Positions 8,104-18,239 of a stretch of 64,000 nucleotides of DNA are shown piece after piece. Every line of letters begins with the position of its first letter. Positions within the stretch are counted from its first letter, which is position 1. The notes below the pieces were generated by a model that was not told where the DNA came from, did not search any database, and was given only the letters and a program-made list of their open reading frames with translations. The DNA comes from CAVVPY01 sp963750295. Its GTDB lineage: Bacteria; Actinomycetota; Actinomycetes; Mycobacteriales; Jatrophihabitantaceae. The position numbers were made by a program, and so were the translations under genes. The DNA is taken from contig CAVVPY010000001.1 of assembly GCA_963750295.1 (NCBI GenBank), positions 1,736,001 to 1,800,000 on the forward strand. Direction: 5' to 3'.

Positions 8104-9639
8104 CTATCGCCCCCGGTGTGCCGCCGCGACGATCTCGTCGACCGCCGGCCGGACCCGCTCGGCGTCCGCGGCCACCAGGCCGATGCGGGTACGCCGGTGC
8201 AGCACGTCGGCGGAGTCGTGCGCGCCCTCGTGGGTCACGGCGTACTCGATCTCGGCGCGGGTGACGTCGATGCCGTCCGCGATCGGGGCGAGCGGGTCGC
8301 CGACGGTCGCTGCGGCGAGCACGGCCGCCGCCTCGCCGCCGAAGCGAGCGACGAGCGATGGCGGCAGGCCCACGGTCGAGACGCTATCGGCACGGCTGGG
8401 TGCGCCGACCAGCGCGAGGTCGCGGGTGCGGCACGGCCGCGCAACCAGACCGGTTTCGGCAACGGCCCGGTCGACTACGTCCTCGGCCATCCGCCGGTAG
8501 GTGGTGAGCTTGCCGCCGACGATGCTGATGATTCCGGACGGCCCGACCCCGACCGAATGCTGCCGCGAGAGGTCGGCGGTCTGCCCGTCGCCGGTGTCGA
8601 CGAGTGGACGCAAGCCGGAGTACGTGCCGAGGACGTCGGCGCGCGTCAGGCCCCGGCCCAGCGCGGTGCTGATCGTGTCGAGCAGGAAGGTGATCTCGGC
8701 CTCGCTGGGCTGTGGCTCGTCCGGGATGGGTCCGGGCGCGTCCTCGTCGGTGAGCCCGACGTACACCCGTCCCAGCTGTTCGGGCATGGCGAAGACGAAC
8801 CGGCTCGTCGAACCGGGGACGGGCACGGTCAGGGACGCGCGCAGTCCGCCGAAGGTGGCCGCGGCGAACACGAGATGGGTTCCCCTGCTCGGCCGCAGCC
8901 GCACCGACGGATCCACGTCACCGGCCCACACTCCGGTCGCGTTGACGACGGCGCGTGCCGTGAGGGTGAGCGAGTGGCCGGACACCGAGTCGATGAGCCG
9001 CGCGGACGTGCCGGTCACGTCCTCGGCGCGGATCCGCGTCAGCACGGTCGCGCCCTGCTCGGCCGCCGTGCGAGCCAGCGCGACCACGAGCCGGGCGTCG
9101 TCGATCAACTGCCCGTCGTAGGCCAGCAGCCCACCACGCAGCCCGTCCTGGCGCACGGTCGGCGCCAGGTCGAGCACCTGGCCGGGCCGGACGCGTCGTG
9201 CGCGCGGCAACACCGCCGACGGCGTGCGGGCGATGAGGCGCAGCACGTCCCCGGCCGCGAAGCCGGCTCGAACGAGTGCCGCGTGCGGCGGGCTGAGATC
9301 CGGCAGCAGCGGTACGAGCGACGGCAGCGCCCGCACCAGATGCGGGGCGGTCCGGGTCATCAGCACGCCGCGCTCGACCGCGCTCTCGTATGCCACCCCG
9401 ACCCGTCCTGAGGCGAGGTACCGCAGCCCGCCGTGCACCAGCTTCGAGCTCCACCGGCTGGTGCCGAATGCCCAGTCCCGGGCTTCGACGAGGACGACGC
9501 GCAGCCCGCGCGAAGCCGCATCGAGCGCTGCGCCGGCGCCGGTCACTCCGCCGCCGATCACCAGCAGGTCCACGGTTCCCGCAGCGGAAACCTCGTCCAG
9601 GTCCCGAGCCCGGCGGGTGGCGTCCAGGGCGGCGGTCAC
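8104..9639 (-). CDS. glpD: Glycerol-3-phosphate dehydrogenase (FAD-dependent, aerobic)
   Basis: 511 residues, the normal GlpD length. Near the N-terminus is the FAD dinucleotide fold (VIGGGVTGAGAALDAASRG) followed by FGTSRWSSKLVHGGLRYL, the GlpD substrate/flavin signature. Later blocks TYSGLRPL and GGKLTTYRRMAEDVVD are also typical. It oxidises glycerol-3-phosphate to DHAP at the membrane and feeds electrons to quinone. The GTG at 9639 overlaps the tetR stop (GTGA). The neighbouring set glpD, tetR, alkyl-DHAP-synthase-like gene and diacylglycerol kinase gene corresponds to M. tuberculosis Rv2249c-Rv2252 as I recall it. Confidence 0.92.
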   Translation of the reverse strand: MTAALDATRRARDLDEVSAAGTVDLLVIGGGVTGAGAALDAASRGLRVVLVEARDWAFGTSRWSSKLVHGGLRYLASGRVGVAYESAVERGVLMTRTAPHLVRALPSLVPLLPDLSPPHAALVRAGFAAGDVLRLIARTPSAVLPRARRVRPGQVLDLAPTVRQDGLRGGLLAYDGQLIDDARLVVALARTAAEQGATVLTRIRAEDVTGTSARLIDSVSGHSLTLTARAVVNATGVWAGDVDPSVRLRPSRGTHLVFAAATFGGLRASLTVPVPGSTSRFVFAMPEQLGRVYVGLTDEDAPGPIPDEPQPSEAEITFLLDTISTALGRGLTRADVLGTYSGLRPLVDTGDGQTADLSRQHSVGVGPSGIISIVGGKLTTYRRMAEDVVDRAVAETGLVARPCRTRDLALVGAPSRADSVSTVGLPPSLVARFGGEAAAVLAAATVGDPLAPIADGIDVTRAEIEYAVTHEGAHDSADVLHRRTRIGLVAADAERVRPAVDEIVAAAHRGR

Positions 9640-10212
9640 GGTGCGAGGTATCCGTCGAGGGCGTGCACCAGTTCCCGCCGCCAGACCCGGCCCGGCAACA
9701 GGTCGGCGACCATCGGGCGGGACTGGATCGCGGACTGAGTCACGAGCAGCGCCATCGCCGCCAGCTGGTCGGGGTTGCCGCGCCGCACCTCGCCGACGCG
9801 TTGCAGCGTGCGCGATCCCGTCACGTAACCGCTGCAGGATCGCGCGCTGTCCCGCGCCGAGCCGCTCGACGATGTAGCGGGCCATCAGCTCCGGCTCGGT
9901 CGCGAAGGTCGGGGCCAGCGACTCATCCTCGCTGACTGCCTCGGCAACGGCCGCGATCCGGTCGACGAACTGCCGGCGACCGGTCGGGAGCTCGGGGACA
10001 TCGGCGAGCAGCCGGGTCAGCTCCCGCTGCCACAACGCGCGGACCACGGCGTCACCGTCTGCGAAATACCGATACACGGTCTGCCGACTGACGCCGGCCC
10101 GCCGGGAGACGTCGCTGATCGAGACGCGGTGCGAGCCCGCATGCGCGACACTGAGCGCCGCAGCGTCCAGGATGCGATCGGCGGCGTCGACGGGACCATT
10201 ACGACTTGACAT
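9636..10212 (-). pseudogene. TetR-family regulator, frameshifted
   Basis: The first frame, from the ATG at 10212, gives a normal TetR DNA-binding domain (VSISDVSRRAGVSRQTVYRY, then FADGDAVVRALW) and continues to about QRLRDGIAH. The natural C-terminus is in another frame: LQRVGEVRRGNPDQLAAM, through to WRRELVHALDGYLAP and the stop at 9636, which overlaps glpD in the usual GTGA way. The span of 577 nt is one base more than a multiple of three, so one inserted base (or two lost) between about 9800 and 9830 would restore a 191-residue protein. Without correction, the upstream frame reads on into glpD as a false TetR-GlpD fusion. Confidence 0.8.
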
Positions 10213-10216
10213 TATC

Positions 10217-10231
10217 TGTCACACTGTAACA
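10217..10231. promoter_or_regulatory. Palindromic operator TGTCACA-C-TGTAACA
   Basis: A 15-bp near-perfect inverted repeat of the type TGTyACA-n-TGTrACA sits between the divergent tetR and alkyl-DHAP-synthase-like genes. It overlaps CACACT, the likely -10 of the rightward gene (7 nt before its ATG), and TACAGT on the other strand. It is therefore well placed to be the binding site of the adjacent TetR, giving autoregulation and control of both operons. Confidence 0.65.
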
Positions 10232-10232
10232 C

Positions 10233-11855
10233 ATGCCGAATGATGCCTCCCGCCTCCCGTTGCCGCCGATGAAGTGGGACGGCTGGGGTGACCCGGCGAA
10301 AGCCACTGAGCTGTCCGATTCGCTGCTCACGATGGTCCACGAACTGCTGAAGGTGTCGGCCGACGATGTCGACGCAGTCGCACGCGATGCCGTCCGCCTG
10401 CGTCCGTCCGCGCTCGGGACCGACGATCTCGACGCATTCGCCGCGATCGTCGGCACCGAGCACGTGAGCATCGCCGACGCCGACCGATTGCCCCGCGCGG
10501 GCGGCAAGTCGACACCTGATCTGCTTCGCCGCCGGTCCCCCGCCGAGCAGGACGCACCCGACGCCGTCGTGGTGCCCGGCACGGAGGACGAGGTCGGTGC
10601 CCTGCTCGCGCTGTGCTCGGACCGGGGCATCGCCGTCGTCCCGTTCGGCGGCGGCACCAGCGTGGTCGGCGGTCTCGACCCCGAGCGGGGCTCGTTCCCG
10701 GCGGTTGTCTCGCTCGACCTGCGCCGCTTCGACGCGCTCGAGACGCTGGACGAGGTGAACCAAGAGGCGGTGCTGGGCGCCGGCCTGACCGGCCCCGAGG
10801 CCGAGCGATTGCTCGCCGAGCACGGGTTCGAGCTCGGGCACTACCCGCAGAGCTTCCGGTACGCGACGATCGGCGGATTCGCGGCGACCCGGTCGTCCGG
10901 CCAGGACTCGGCGGGTTACGGCCGATTCGACGACATGGTGCGCGGGTTGCGGGTCGTGACCCCCGCCGGCGTCCTCGACCTCGGCCGGCCGGCGCCGAAG
11001 AACGCGGCCGGCCCGGACCTGCGCCAACTGTTCCTGGGATCGGAAGGCGCATTCGGCATCATCACGTCGGTCCGGGTACGCGTGCATCCCGTCCCCGAGG
11101 CAAAGAGCTACGAGGCCTGGCGGTTCGCCGACTTCGCCACCGGCGCGGCCGCGCTGCGCGCGGTCGAGCAGGCAGGCACCGGCCCCACCGTGCTGCGCCT
11201 GTCGGACGAGGTCGAGAGCGCCCTCAATCTAGCGACGGTGGACGACGCGGGCGGGGCGGCAGCGACCGAGGGTGGCTGCCTGGCGATCACCGTGTTCGAG
11301 GGGGACGCCGACCTGGTGACCGTGCGGCACGAGCAGACCAGGCGGGTGCTGCTGGCACACGGGGGAACGTCGCAGGGCGCGGACCCGGCGCGACGGTGGG
11401 AGGAGCACCGCTTCGACGGGCCTTACCTGCGAGATCCCCTGCTGGCGAACGGCGCCCTCGTCGAGACCCTGGAAACCGCGACGAGCTGGACCAACCTGCA
11501 CACGCTCAAGGCCGCGGTGACCGAGGCGCTGCAAGCGGCCTTCACCGACGCCGGGTCGGTATCGCTCGTCCTGTGCCACATCTCGCACGTCTACGACACC
11601 GGCGCCTCCCTGTACTTCACCGTCGCGGGCGCGCAGCGCGGCGATGCCATCGCGCAATGGACCACGATCAAGGCACGCGTCTCAGCGGTGTTGATGAGTC
11701 ACGGTGGCACGATCACGCACCACCACGCCGTCGGCGCCGACCACCGTCCCTGGCTCGTCGACGAGATCGGTCCGCTCGGGGTCGACATCCTGCGCGCCGT
11801 GAAGAATGCCGTCGACCCAGCGGGAATCCTCAATCCCGGCAAGCTCATCCCATGA
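10233..11855 (+). CDS. FAD-binding oxidase, alkyldihydroxyacetonephosphate synthase-like
   Basis: 540 residues. The N-terminal FAD-binding PCMH domain shows VPFGGGTSVVGGLDPERG and ATIGGFAATRSSGQDSAGYG. The C-terminus ends in AGILNPGKLIP, the conserved tail of the AGPS/D-lactate-dehydrogenase oxidase family, and a His cluster (THHHAVGADH) matches the AGPS active-site region. In eukaryotes AGPS exchanges an acyl for an alkyl group in ether-lipid synthesis; the bacterial enzyme's reaction is unproven. ATG at 10233, leaderless or nearly so. Its stop overlaps the diacylglycerol kinase start by 4 bp. Confidence 0.82.
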   Translation: MPNDASRLPLPPMKWDGWGDPAKATELSDSLLTMVHELLKVSADDVDAVARDAVRLRPSALGTDDLDAFAAIVGTEHVSIADADRLPRAGGKSTPDLLRRRSPAEQDAPDAVVVPGTEDEVGALLALCSDRGIAVVPFGGGTSVVGGLDPERGSFPAVVSLDLRRFDALETLDEVNQEAVLGAGLTGPEAERLLAEHGFELGHYPQSFRYATIGGFAATRSSGQDSAGYGRFDDMVRGLRVVTPAGVLDLGRPAPKNAAGPDLRQLFLGSEGAFGIITSVRVRVHPVPEAKSYEAWRFADFATGAAALRAVEQAGTGPTVLRLSDEVESALNLATVDDAGGAAATEGGCLAITVFEGDADLVTVRHEQTRRVLLAHGGTSQGADPARRWEEHRFDGPYLRDPLLANGALVETLETATSWTNLHTLKAAVTEALQAAFTDAGSVSLVLCHISHVYDTGASLYFTVAGAQRGDAIAQWTTIKARVSAVLMSHGGTITHHHAVGADHRPWLVDEIGPLGVDILRAVKNAVDPAGILNPGKLIP

Positions 11856-12772
11856 CGACACGACACCGCGAGATCCGCGCGGTGACGGTGCTGGTGAACC
11901 CGGTCGCCGGGCACGGTGCGGCCCGGGCCGCGGCCAGGACGGCGGTGCAGCGCCTCCGCTCGCGCGGCGTCGCGGTCACCGAACTCGCCGGCACGGACGC
12001 TGCGCATTCGCGGCAACTGGCAACCGAGGCGGTCGAATCCGGGACGGACGCGTTGGTCGTCGTCGGCGGCGACGGCATGCTCGCGCAGGTGCTGCCTGCA
12101 GTGGCGGGGACCGACGTCCCCCTCGGCCTGATTCCTGCGGGTACGGGCAACGACCAGGCGCGCGAGCACGGTGTCCCGCGCAAGTCCCCCGCCGCCGCCG
12201 CGGACGTGATCGCGGCCGGGAATGTCCGCACGATCGATCTGGGCGTGGCGCGGACGGCAGACGGAGCCGAGCACCTGTTCGGGTCCGTGCTCGCGGCGGG
12301 CTTCGATTCACTGGTCAGCGACCGGGCGAACCGGATGCGCTGGCCGCACGGGCGGATGCGCTACAACCTCGCCATGCTTGCCGAGTTCGTGAATCTGCGA
12401 CCGCTGCCGTTTCGCATCGTGCTCGACGGCGACCGGGTCATCGAGCGGCCGTTGCTGTTGGTCGCGGTAGGTAACACGTGCAGTTACGGCGGCGGCATGC
12501 GGATCTGCCCGGGCGCCGATCCGACCGATGGCCTGTTCGACGTGACGATCGCGGCCGCGGCGCCACGGCGCACGGTGCTGGCACAGTTCCCCAGCGTCTA
12601 TCGCGGCACGCACGTCGCGCGGACGCAGATCGAGGCCGTGCGGGCCACCACGCTGCGGATCGAGGCCGTCGGGATCACCGCCTACGCGGACGGCGACCCG
12701 CTCGGGCCGCTACCGGTCGACGTCACCGTCCGGCCCGCAGCTGCACAATTCCTGGTCCCCGCGGTGCGGTAG
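11852..12772 (+). CDS. Diacylglycerol/lipid kinase family protein
   Basis: 306 residues of the DAGK catalytic family. The start LVNPVAGHGAARAAART is the nucleotide-binding NP-x-aG motif, and VVVGGDGMLAQVL then PLGLIPAGTGNDQAREHG carry the GGDG and GTGND signatures. The C-terminal beta domain is complete (YADGDPLGPLPVDVTVRP). It phosphorylates diacylglycerol or a related lipid with ATP. Overlap with the preceding flavoprotein gene (ATGA) suggests the two act on the same lipid class. Confidence 0.9.
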   Translation: MTTRHREIRAVTVLVNPVAGHGAARAAARTAVQRLRSRGVAVTELAGTDAAHSRQLATEAVESGTDALVVVGGDGMLAQVLPAVAGTDVPLGLIPAGTGNDQAREHGVPRKSPAAAADVIAAGNVRTIDLGVARTADGAEHLFGSVLAAGFDSLVSDRANRMRWPHGRMRYNLAMLAEFVNLRPLPFRIVLDGDRVIERPLLLVAVGNTCSYGGGMRICPGADPTDGLFDVTIAAAAPRRTVLAQFPSVYRGTHVARTQIEAVRATTLRIEAVGITAYADGDPLGPLPVDVTVRPAAAQFLVPAVR

Positions 12773-12782
12773 GACGCACCCG

Positions 12783-13494
12783 TCAGAGGATGAATATGGT
12801 GATGGCCAGGTACTGAGCCGTTGCCGCGGCGCACACGAAGGAGTGGAACACCTCGTGGAAGCCGAACACGGTGGGCCACGGATCGGGCCGGCGTACGTGG
12901 TAGAGCGCGGCCCCGACGATGTAAAGCACGCCACCGGCCAGCAGCAGCACGAAGGCGGCAATCCCTGCCTGGGACCACACCGCGGGCAACGCCCCGACAC
13001 CCACACACCCCAACGCGATGAACGTCGACCCGACGAGCCACTCCGGTGCCGTCATCCAGACGAGGTGGGTGGCCAGGGCAACCGCGGTCACCGACCACAG
13101 CACCACCAACCACGCTGACGCCGCCGGCCTGCGACATCGTCACCCAGAAGACGGGGGTGGCGGTTCCCGCGATCAACAGGAAGATCATCGCGTGATCTGC
13201 TCGTTGCAGCAGCCGATGAGCGGTCGGACCCCACGTCCCGCGGTGGTAGAGCGCGCTCGTCCCGAACATGCTGGTGAGGGCGGCCGCGTAGATGGCTGCC
13301 ACCGGTCGCTCGGCCGGGTCGATCGTGACGATCAGGACCGTCCCGAACACCAAGGACGCCTCGAACCAGAGCAGGTGCAGCCAGCCACGCAGCAGCGGTT
13401 TGACACGCACGAGATTGCGCAACGTGTCACCGGTGGGGCGCAACACCACGGGCCCCACGGTACCGGGCCACCGGGCATCGTCGCGTTCAGACAT
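12783..13494 (-). pseudogene. Hemolysin III/PAQR-family membrane protein, frameshifted
   Basis: The N-terminal frame from the ATG at 13494 gives the HlyIII start, with LTSMFGTSALYHRGTWGPTA (the SALYHR motif) and RADHAMIFLLIAGTATPVFW. After about SQAGGVS the family sequence continues in another frame as WLVVLWSVTAVALATHLVW, through to FHEVFHSFVCAAATAQYL and the stop at 12783. Both conserved His regions are kept. The span of 712 nt is one base more than a multiple of three, so a single insertion (or a 2-base loss) near 13112-13120 accounts for it. It is either a recent pseudogene or a base-call error. Convergent with the diacylglycerol kinase gene. Confidence 0.8.
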
Positions 13495-13541
13495 CGGTGG
13501 TCAACTTCGGGCCGGCGCGCCCGTACCGAACTGCACGGTGC

Positions 13542-15116
<1,575 letters not shown>

Positions 15117-15217
15117 GGTCGTCGTCCTCGCATCATGTGCTGCATCAGCAACTCGTGGGACCGACCGTGATGCCCGTGACGGACGGCGCCGGCAACAGCG
15201 ACGCCTCATCGAGATCG

Positions 15218-15244
15218 TTGGCACTCTCATCAGGAGAGTGCTAA
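15218..15244. promoter_or_regulatory. CIRCE element (HrcA operator)
   Basis: TTGGCACTC, a 9-nt spacer, then GAGTGCTAA: the canonical CIRCE inverted repeat with one substitution in the left arm. It lies about 100 bp before the groEL start. HrcA binds CIRCE and represses chaperonin genes until heat shock. Confidence 0.93.
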
Positions 15245-15418
15245 CTCAAGGTGTAGCACCCCCGTCCGCCGATCACAAGGCGGCGAGTCGGTGGGCGTGC
15301 GCATTGCGCTGAGCGCGTACCGTGACGGTCACCGAGGTTTCTCGCATGCCGGCTGCTGTGCCGGATCTACCCCGGCGAAACACAACCGGCCCCACGGGGC
15401 CAGCACGGGGCCCATCGA

Positions 15419-15577
15419 ATGACTGCACCGATCCTCGAGGCGACCGCCGTGGATGCCCGTCCGTGCGACGCCTGCACCCACCCCGGCGAACTGCACGACC
15501 ACATCGCGACCCGGTTCTGCAGGGCCACCCTGGCCAATGCACTCACTCGGGCCTGTATCTGCCCCGTCCGGACCTAG
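15419..15577 (+). CDS. RGCVC-family small Cys-rich protein
   Basis: A 52-residue frame from the ATG at 15419. The sequence CDACTHPGELHDHIATRFC, followed by RATLANALTRACICPV, matches the pattern of actinobacterial RGCVC-family proteins (CxxC-H, HD, RFC-A, then R-G/A-C-V/I-C). The spaced Cys and His residues suggest metal binding, but no function is known. No strong ribosome site is visible. It lies 48 nt before another small gene on the same strand, and the two may be cotranscribed. Confidence 0.6.
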   Translation: MTAPILEATAVDARPCDACTHPGELHDHIATRFCRATLANALTRACICPVRT

Positions 15578-15625
15578 CGCAACCAACCGTCGGTCCCAGC
15601 GAATCCCAGCGAAGAGGAGCACGCA

Positions 15626-15745
15626 ATGTCGGGAAAGAACAAGGGTGGCCGCGAGATCCGCAAACCCAAGCAGCCGAAGAAGCCGAAGGTCGCCGAGACC
15701 GTGCGCGTCCTGCCCGAGGCGAAGGCTGCGAAGAAGCCACACTGA
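15626..15745 (+). CDS. Lys-rich 39-residue protein
   Basis: The ATG at 15626 follows AGAGGAGC with ideal spacing. The product, beginning MSGKNKGGREIRKPKQPKKP and ending AAKKPH, is about one-third Lys/Arg. Short proteins of this type with a repeated KPK pattern occur in many actinobacterial genomes as uncharacterised proteins. A role in nucleic-acid binding is plausible from composition only. The strong ribosome site is the main reason for calling it. Confidence 0.65.
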   Translation: MSGKNKGGREIRKPKQPKKPKVAETVRVLPEAKAAKKPH

Positions 15746-15915
15746 ACCGCACCAACTGACGCCGACGACGCCGCAGGCGCGTGGCGTCAGCCGGCGGCGA
15801 ACGGGTGACGGAGCGCGACCCTCGCCCAGAGTCGGCTGAGGACGGCCCGCGATTCTCAGCAACGGCGCCGATACTGCTGGCGACGTCGCGCCTCGACCGT
15901 GGAGACGACCAGCAC

Positions 15916-17679
15916 ATGGCCACTGAGACGGCGCAGGGCCGCGACAAGGCGCACCACACCGACCCCGGCGTGCGTGATTCACGACCCGCTGCCCTTCGCT
16001 CGCGCTACTCGGCCGCGACGCCGCGAGTGGTCGGCCTGGTGGCGGCGGCACTCGGCGCGGTGTCGGTCATCAGCGGCTTGTGGCCACAACGCTGGCACGC
16101 GCTGTACCAGTTCACGACCGTGCTGCCCGCGCCGGCCACCGCAACGGCGGACGCCCTCGTCGTCGTGTCCGGGGTGCTGCTGATGCGCGTGGCGGCCGGC
16201 CTGCGCAAGCGCAAGCGGGCCGAGTGGCGAATCGCCGTCGTGATCTGCGTGATCCTCACCGTGGCAAGCCTGCTGCGCGACGAACGACGGCCGATCATGG
16301 CGACGGTCGCGCTGTTGCTGCTGATCTCGCTACTCCTCGCCAGATCGCGGTTCACCGCGCGAACGGACGTGCGTAGCCGCTGGTTCGCCGTCCGGGTCGG
16401 CCTGCAGTTTTTCGTGGTCGCCGTGGTGTACGGCATGGTGCTCCTGCTCATGCCCGGACGCGTGGTCGCACCCGCATCGGTGTGGGAGCGGTTGCGCGAG
16501 GTGCTGCTGTCCCTGATCGGGCTCGGTGGGTCGATCCGGTTGCAGGACGACCGGTTCGCCGACTTCTTCTACGCCACGTTGCTCACGTTCGGTTTGCTGA
16601 CCGCGACGTGCGTCGTGGTGTTGTTGCTACGAACCGCCCAGCCGCTGGCCAACTTGTCCCCCGACGACGAACTGCGACTGCGAAGCTTGCTCGATCGGCA
16701 GGGACGGCGCGATTCGCTCGGCTACTTCGCGCTCCGACGCGACAAGTCGGCGGTGTGGTCGGCATCGGGCAAGGCTGCGATCACCTACCGGGTGATCTGC
16801 GGTGTCGCCCTCGTGAGCGGTGATCCGATCGGCGATCCCGAGGCCTGGCCGGGTGCCATCGCCGCGTATCGCGAACTCGTCGAGCAGTACGGCTGGACGC
16901 CCGCCGCGATGTGCTGCAGCGAACTCGGGGCAACGGTGTTCAAGCGCGAGTACGGCTTGTCCGCGCTGTCGATCGGGGACGAGGCGATCCTCGCGCGCGC
17001 CGACTTCGCACTGGACGGGCGAGCGATGCGCGGCGTGCGGCAAGCATGTACGCGAGTAGCGCGCGCGGGGTACACGCTGAGCGTCCGACGGGTGGCAGAC
17101 CTCACCGCAGCCGAGATCGACGAACTACGCGCCGCTGCCGTCGCCTGGCGTGGCGACGCCGTGGAGCGCGGCTACTCGATGGCGCTGTCGCGAATCGGTG
17201 ACCCCGACGACGGCGGGTGTGTCGTTGCGGTAGCGCGTCACGAGGGTCGGCTGCGCGGTCTGCTGCACTTCGTGCCGTGGGGCGTGGACGGCCTGTCGTT
17301 GGATCTGATGCGCCGGGCCCGCGATTCGGACAATGGCCTGAACGAGGCCATGATCACGGCGATCATGCAGGCCTGCGGTGACTTGCAGGTCGACCGCGTC
17401 TCACTGAATTTCGCCATGTTCCGTGACGCCTTCGAGCGCGGTGAGCGGATCGGTGCCGGACCCGTCCTGCGGTTGTGGCGCCGCGCCTTGCTGGTCGCCT
17501 CCCGGTTCTGGCAGATGGACTCGCTGTTCCGCTTCAACGCCAAGTTCCAACCGCAGTGGCAGCCGCGATTCGTCTCCTACGCCTCGGCCCGCGACCTGCC
17601 ACGGATCACCGTCGCCGCGCTCGAGGCCGAGGCGTTCATCGTCCGCCCGAACCGGCTGAACAAGCTCCTGGGTCGCTGA
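15916..17679 (+). CDS. Phosphatidylglycerol lysyltransferase-domain membrane protein (MprF/LysX N-terminal type, DUF2156)
   Basis: 587 residues from the ATG at 15916; an in-frame GTG at 15781 would add 45 residues but has no ribosome site. Six hydrophobic segments occupy the N-terminal part (for example VVGLVAAALGAVSVISGL and FFVVAVVYGMVLLLMPG). The C-terminal ~330 residues form the GNAT-like DUF2156 domain: LGYFALRRDKSAVWS, ITYRVICGVALVSGDPIGDP and VDRVSLNFAMFRDAFERGE. Such proteins transfer Lys or another amino acid from tRNA to phosphatidylglycerol. There is no fused lysyl-tRNA synthetase domain, unlike LysX. Substrate amino acid unknown. Confidence 0.82.
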   Translation: MATETAQGRDKAHHTDPGVRDSRPAALRSRYSAATPRVVGLVAAALGAVSVISGLWPQRWHALYQFTTVLPAPATATADALVVVSGVLLMRVAAGLRKRKRAEWRIAVVICVILTVASLLRDERRPIMATVALLLLISLLLARSRFTARTDVRSRWFAVRVGLQFFVVAVVYGMVLLLMPGRVVAPASVWERLREVLLSLIGLGGSIRLQDDRFADFFYATLLTFGLLTATCVVVLLLRTAQPLANLSPDDELRLRSLLDRQGRRDSLGYFALRRDKSAVWSASGKAAITYRVICGVALVSGDPIGDPEAWPGAIAAYRELVEQYGWTPAAMCCSELGATVFKREYGLSALSIGDEAILARADFALDGRAMRGVRQACTRVARAGYTLSVRRVADLTAAEIDELRAAAVAWRGDAVERGYSMALSRIGDPDDGGCVVAVARHEGRLRGLLHFVPWGVDGLSLDLMRRARDSDNGLNEAMITAIMQACGDLQVDRVSLNFAMFRDAFERGERIGAGPVLRLWRRALLVASRFWQMDSLFRFNAKFQPQWQPRFVSYASARDLPRITVAALEAEAFIVRPNRLNKLLGR

Positions 17680-17692
17680 CTGCGTCCTCGAG

Positions 17693-18181
17693 CTAGCCGC
17701 GCCGCAACGGCAGCAACCGAAGCAGCGTCGCGTTCTCGACCGGGTCGAGCACGCTGTGCTGCACACAGGCCGGGACGAGCTCACCGGACTCGGGGTGCGC
17801 CATCGTGTACGAGCAGGCGCGCAACCGCTGTTGGGTCGCGACGATGCGCGGCCCGCCGCCGATCAGCTGGGCGTGCGCACGGGGGCCCCTCAGCCGCTGC
17901 AGCAATGCCAGCTGCCGGCCCACCTGATCACGGGTGTGGGTCCCGTCCACGCGAATCCGGTTGGCGTCCCGGGAGTGGTAGCACGGCGTGCAGGCGAGAT
18001 TGCAGCGCGGGAAGACACCATGCGTGCCCTCGCATCCCAGCGCATGCTGCCCGAGCGTCTGCGCGGGGGTGCGCACGTGCGCGGGAAGTTCGGCCCAGCG
18101 CCGGGCCAGCGCCGCCGCGGTGCTGGCATCGACCGACCGGGTGGCAGCCCACCACGCCCGCAGCCGCACGGCCGGTCTCAC
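17693..18181 (-). pseudogene. Radical SAM protein with the core deleted in frame
   Basis: The 162-residue frame starts like a full radical SAM protein: CEGTHGVFPRCNLACTPCYH (a CxxxCxxC cluster), then SRDANRIRVDGTHTRDQVGR and PRAHAQLIGG. Immediately after LIGGG the sequence jumps to ATQQRLRACSYTMAHPESGE and LVPACVQHSVLDPVENATL, which resembles the C-terminal end of the same family. Several hundred residues of barrel core are missing, with no frame disruption. The product keeps the cluster ligands but cannot form a normal SAM-binding barrel. Start GTG at 18181 is a best guess. The missing segment is judged from memory of family members. Confidence 0.65.
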
Positions 18182-18239
18182 GGATCCCCACCGTCCGATC
18201 TCGGATCGGACGTCGTTGCCTCGTGTGGGCGTCGAATGC

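Noticed and set aside
8104..10212. A single 702-residue TetR-GlpD fusion protein
   Set aside because: The middle of the frame is nonsense, while the true TetR C-terminus and the GTGA start of glpD are visible in the adjacent frame; a frameshift explains it better.
10613..12772. 719-codon frame across the oxidase and kinase genes
   Set aside because: The first 413 codons are out-of-frame oxidase sequence; the kinase has its own ATG at 11852 overlapping the oxidase stop.
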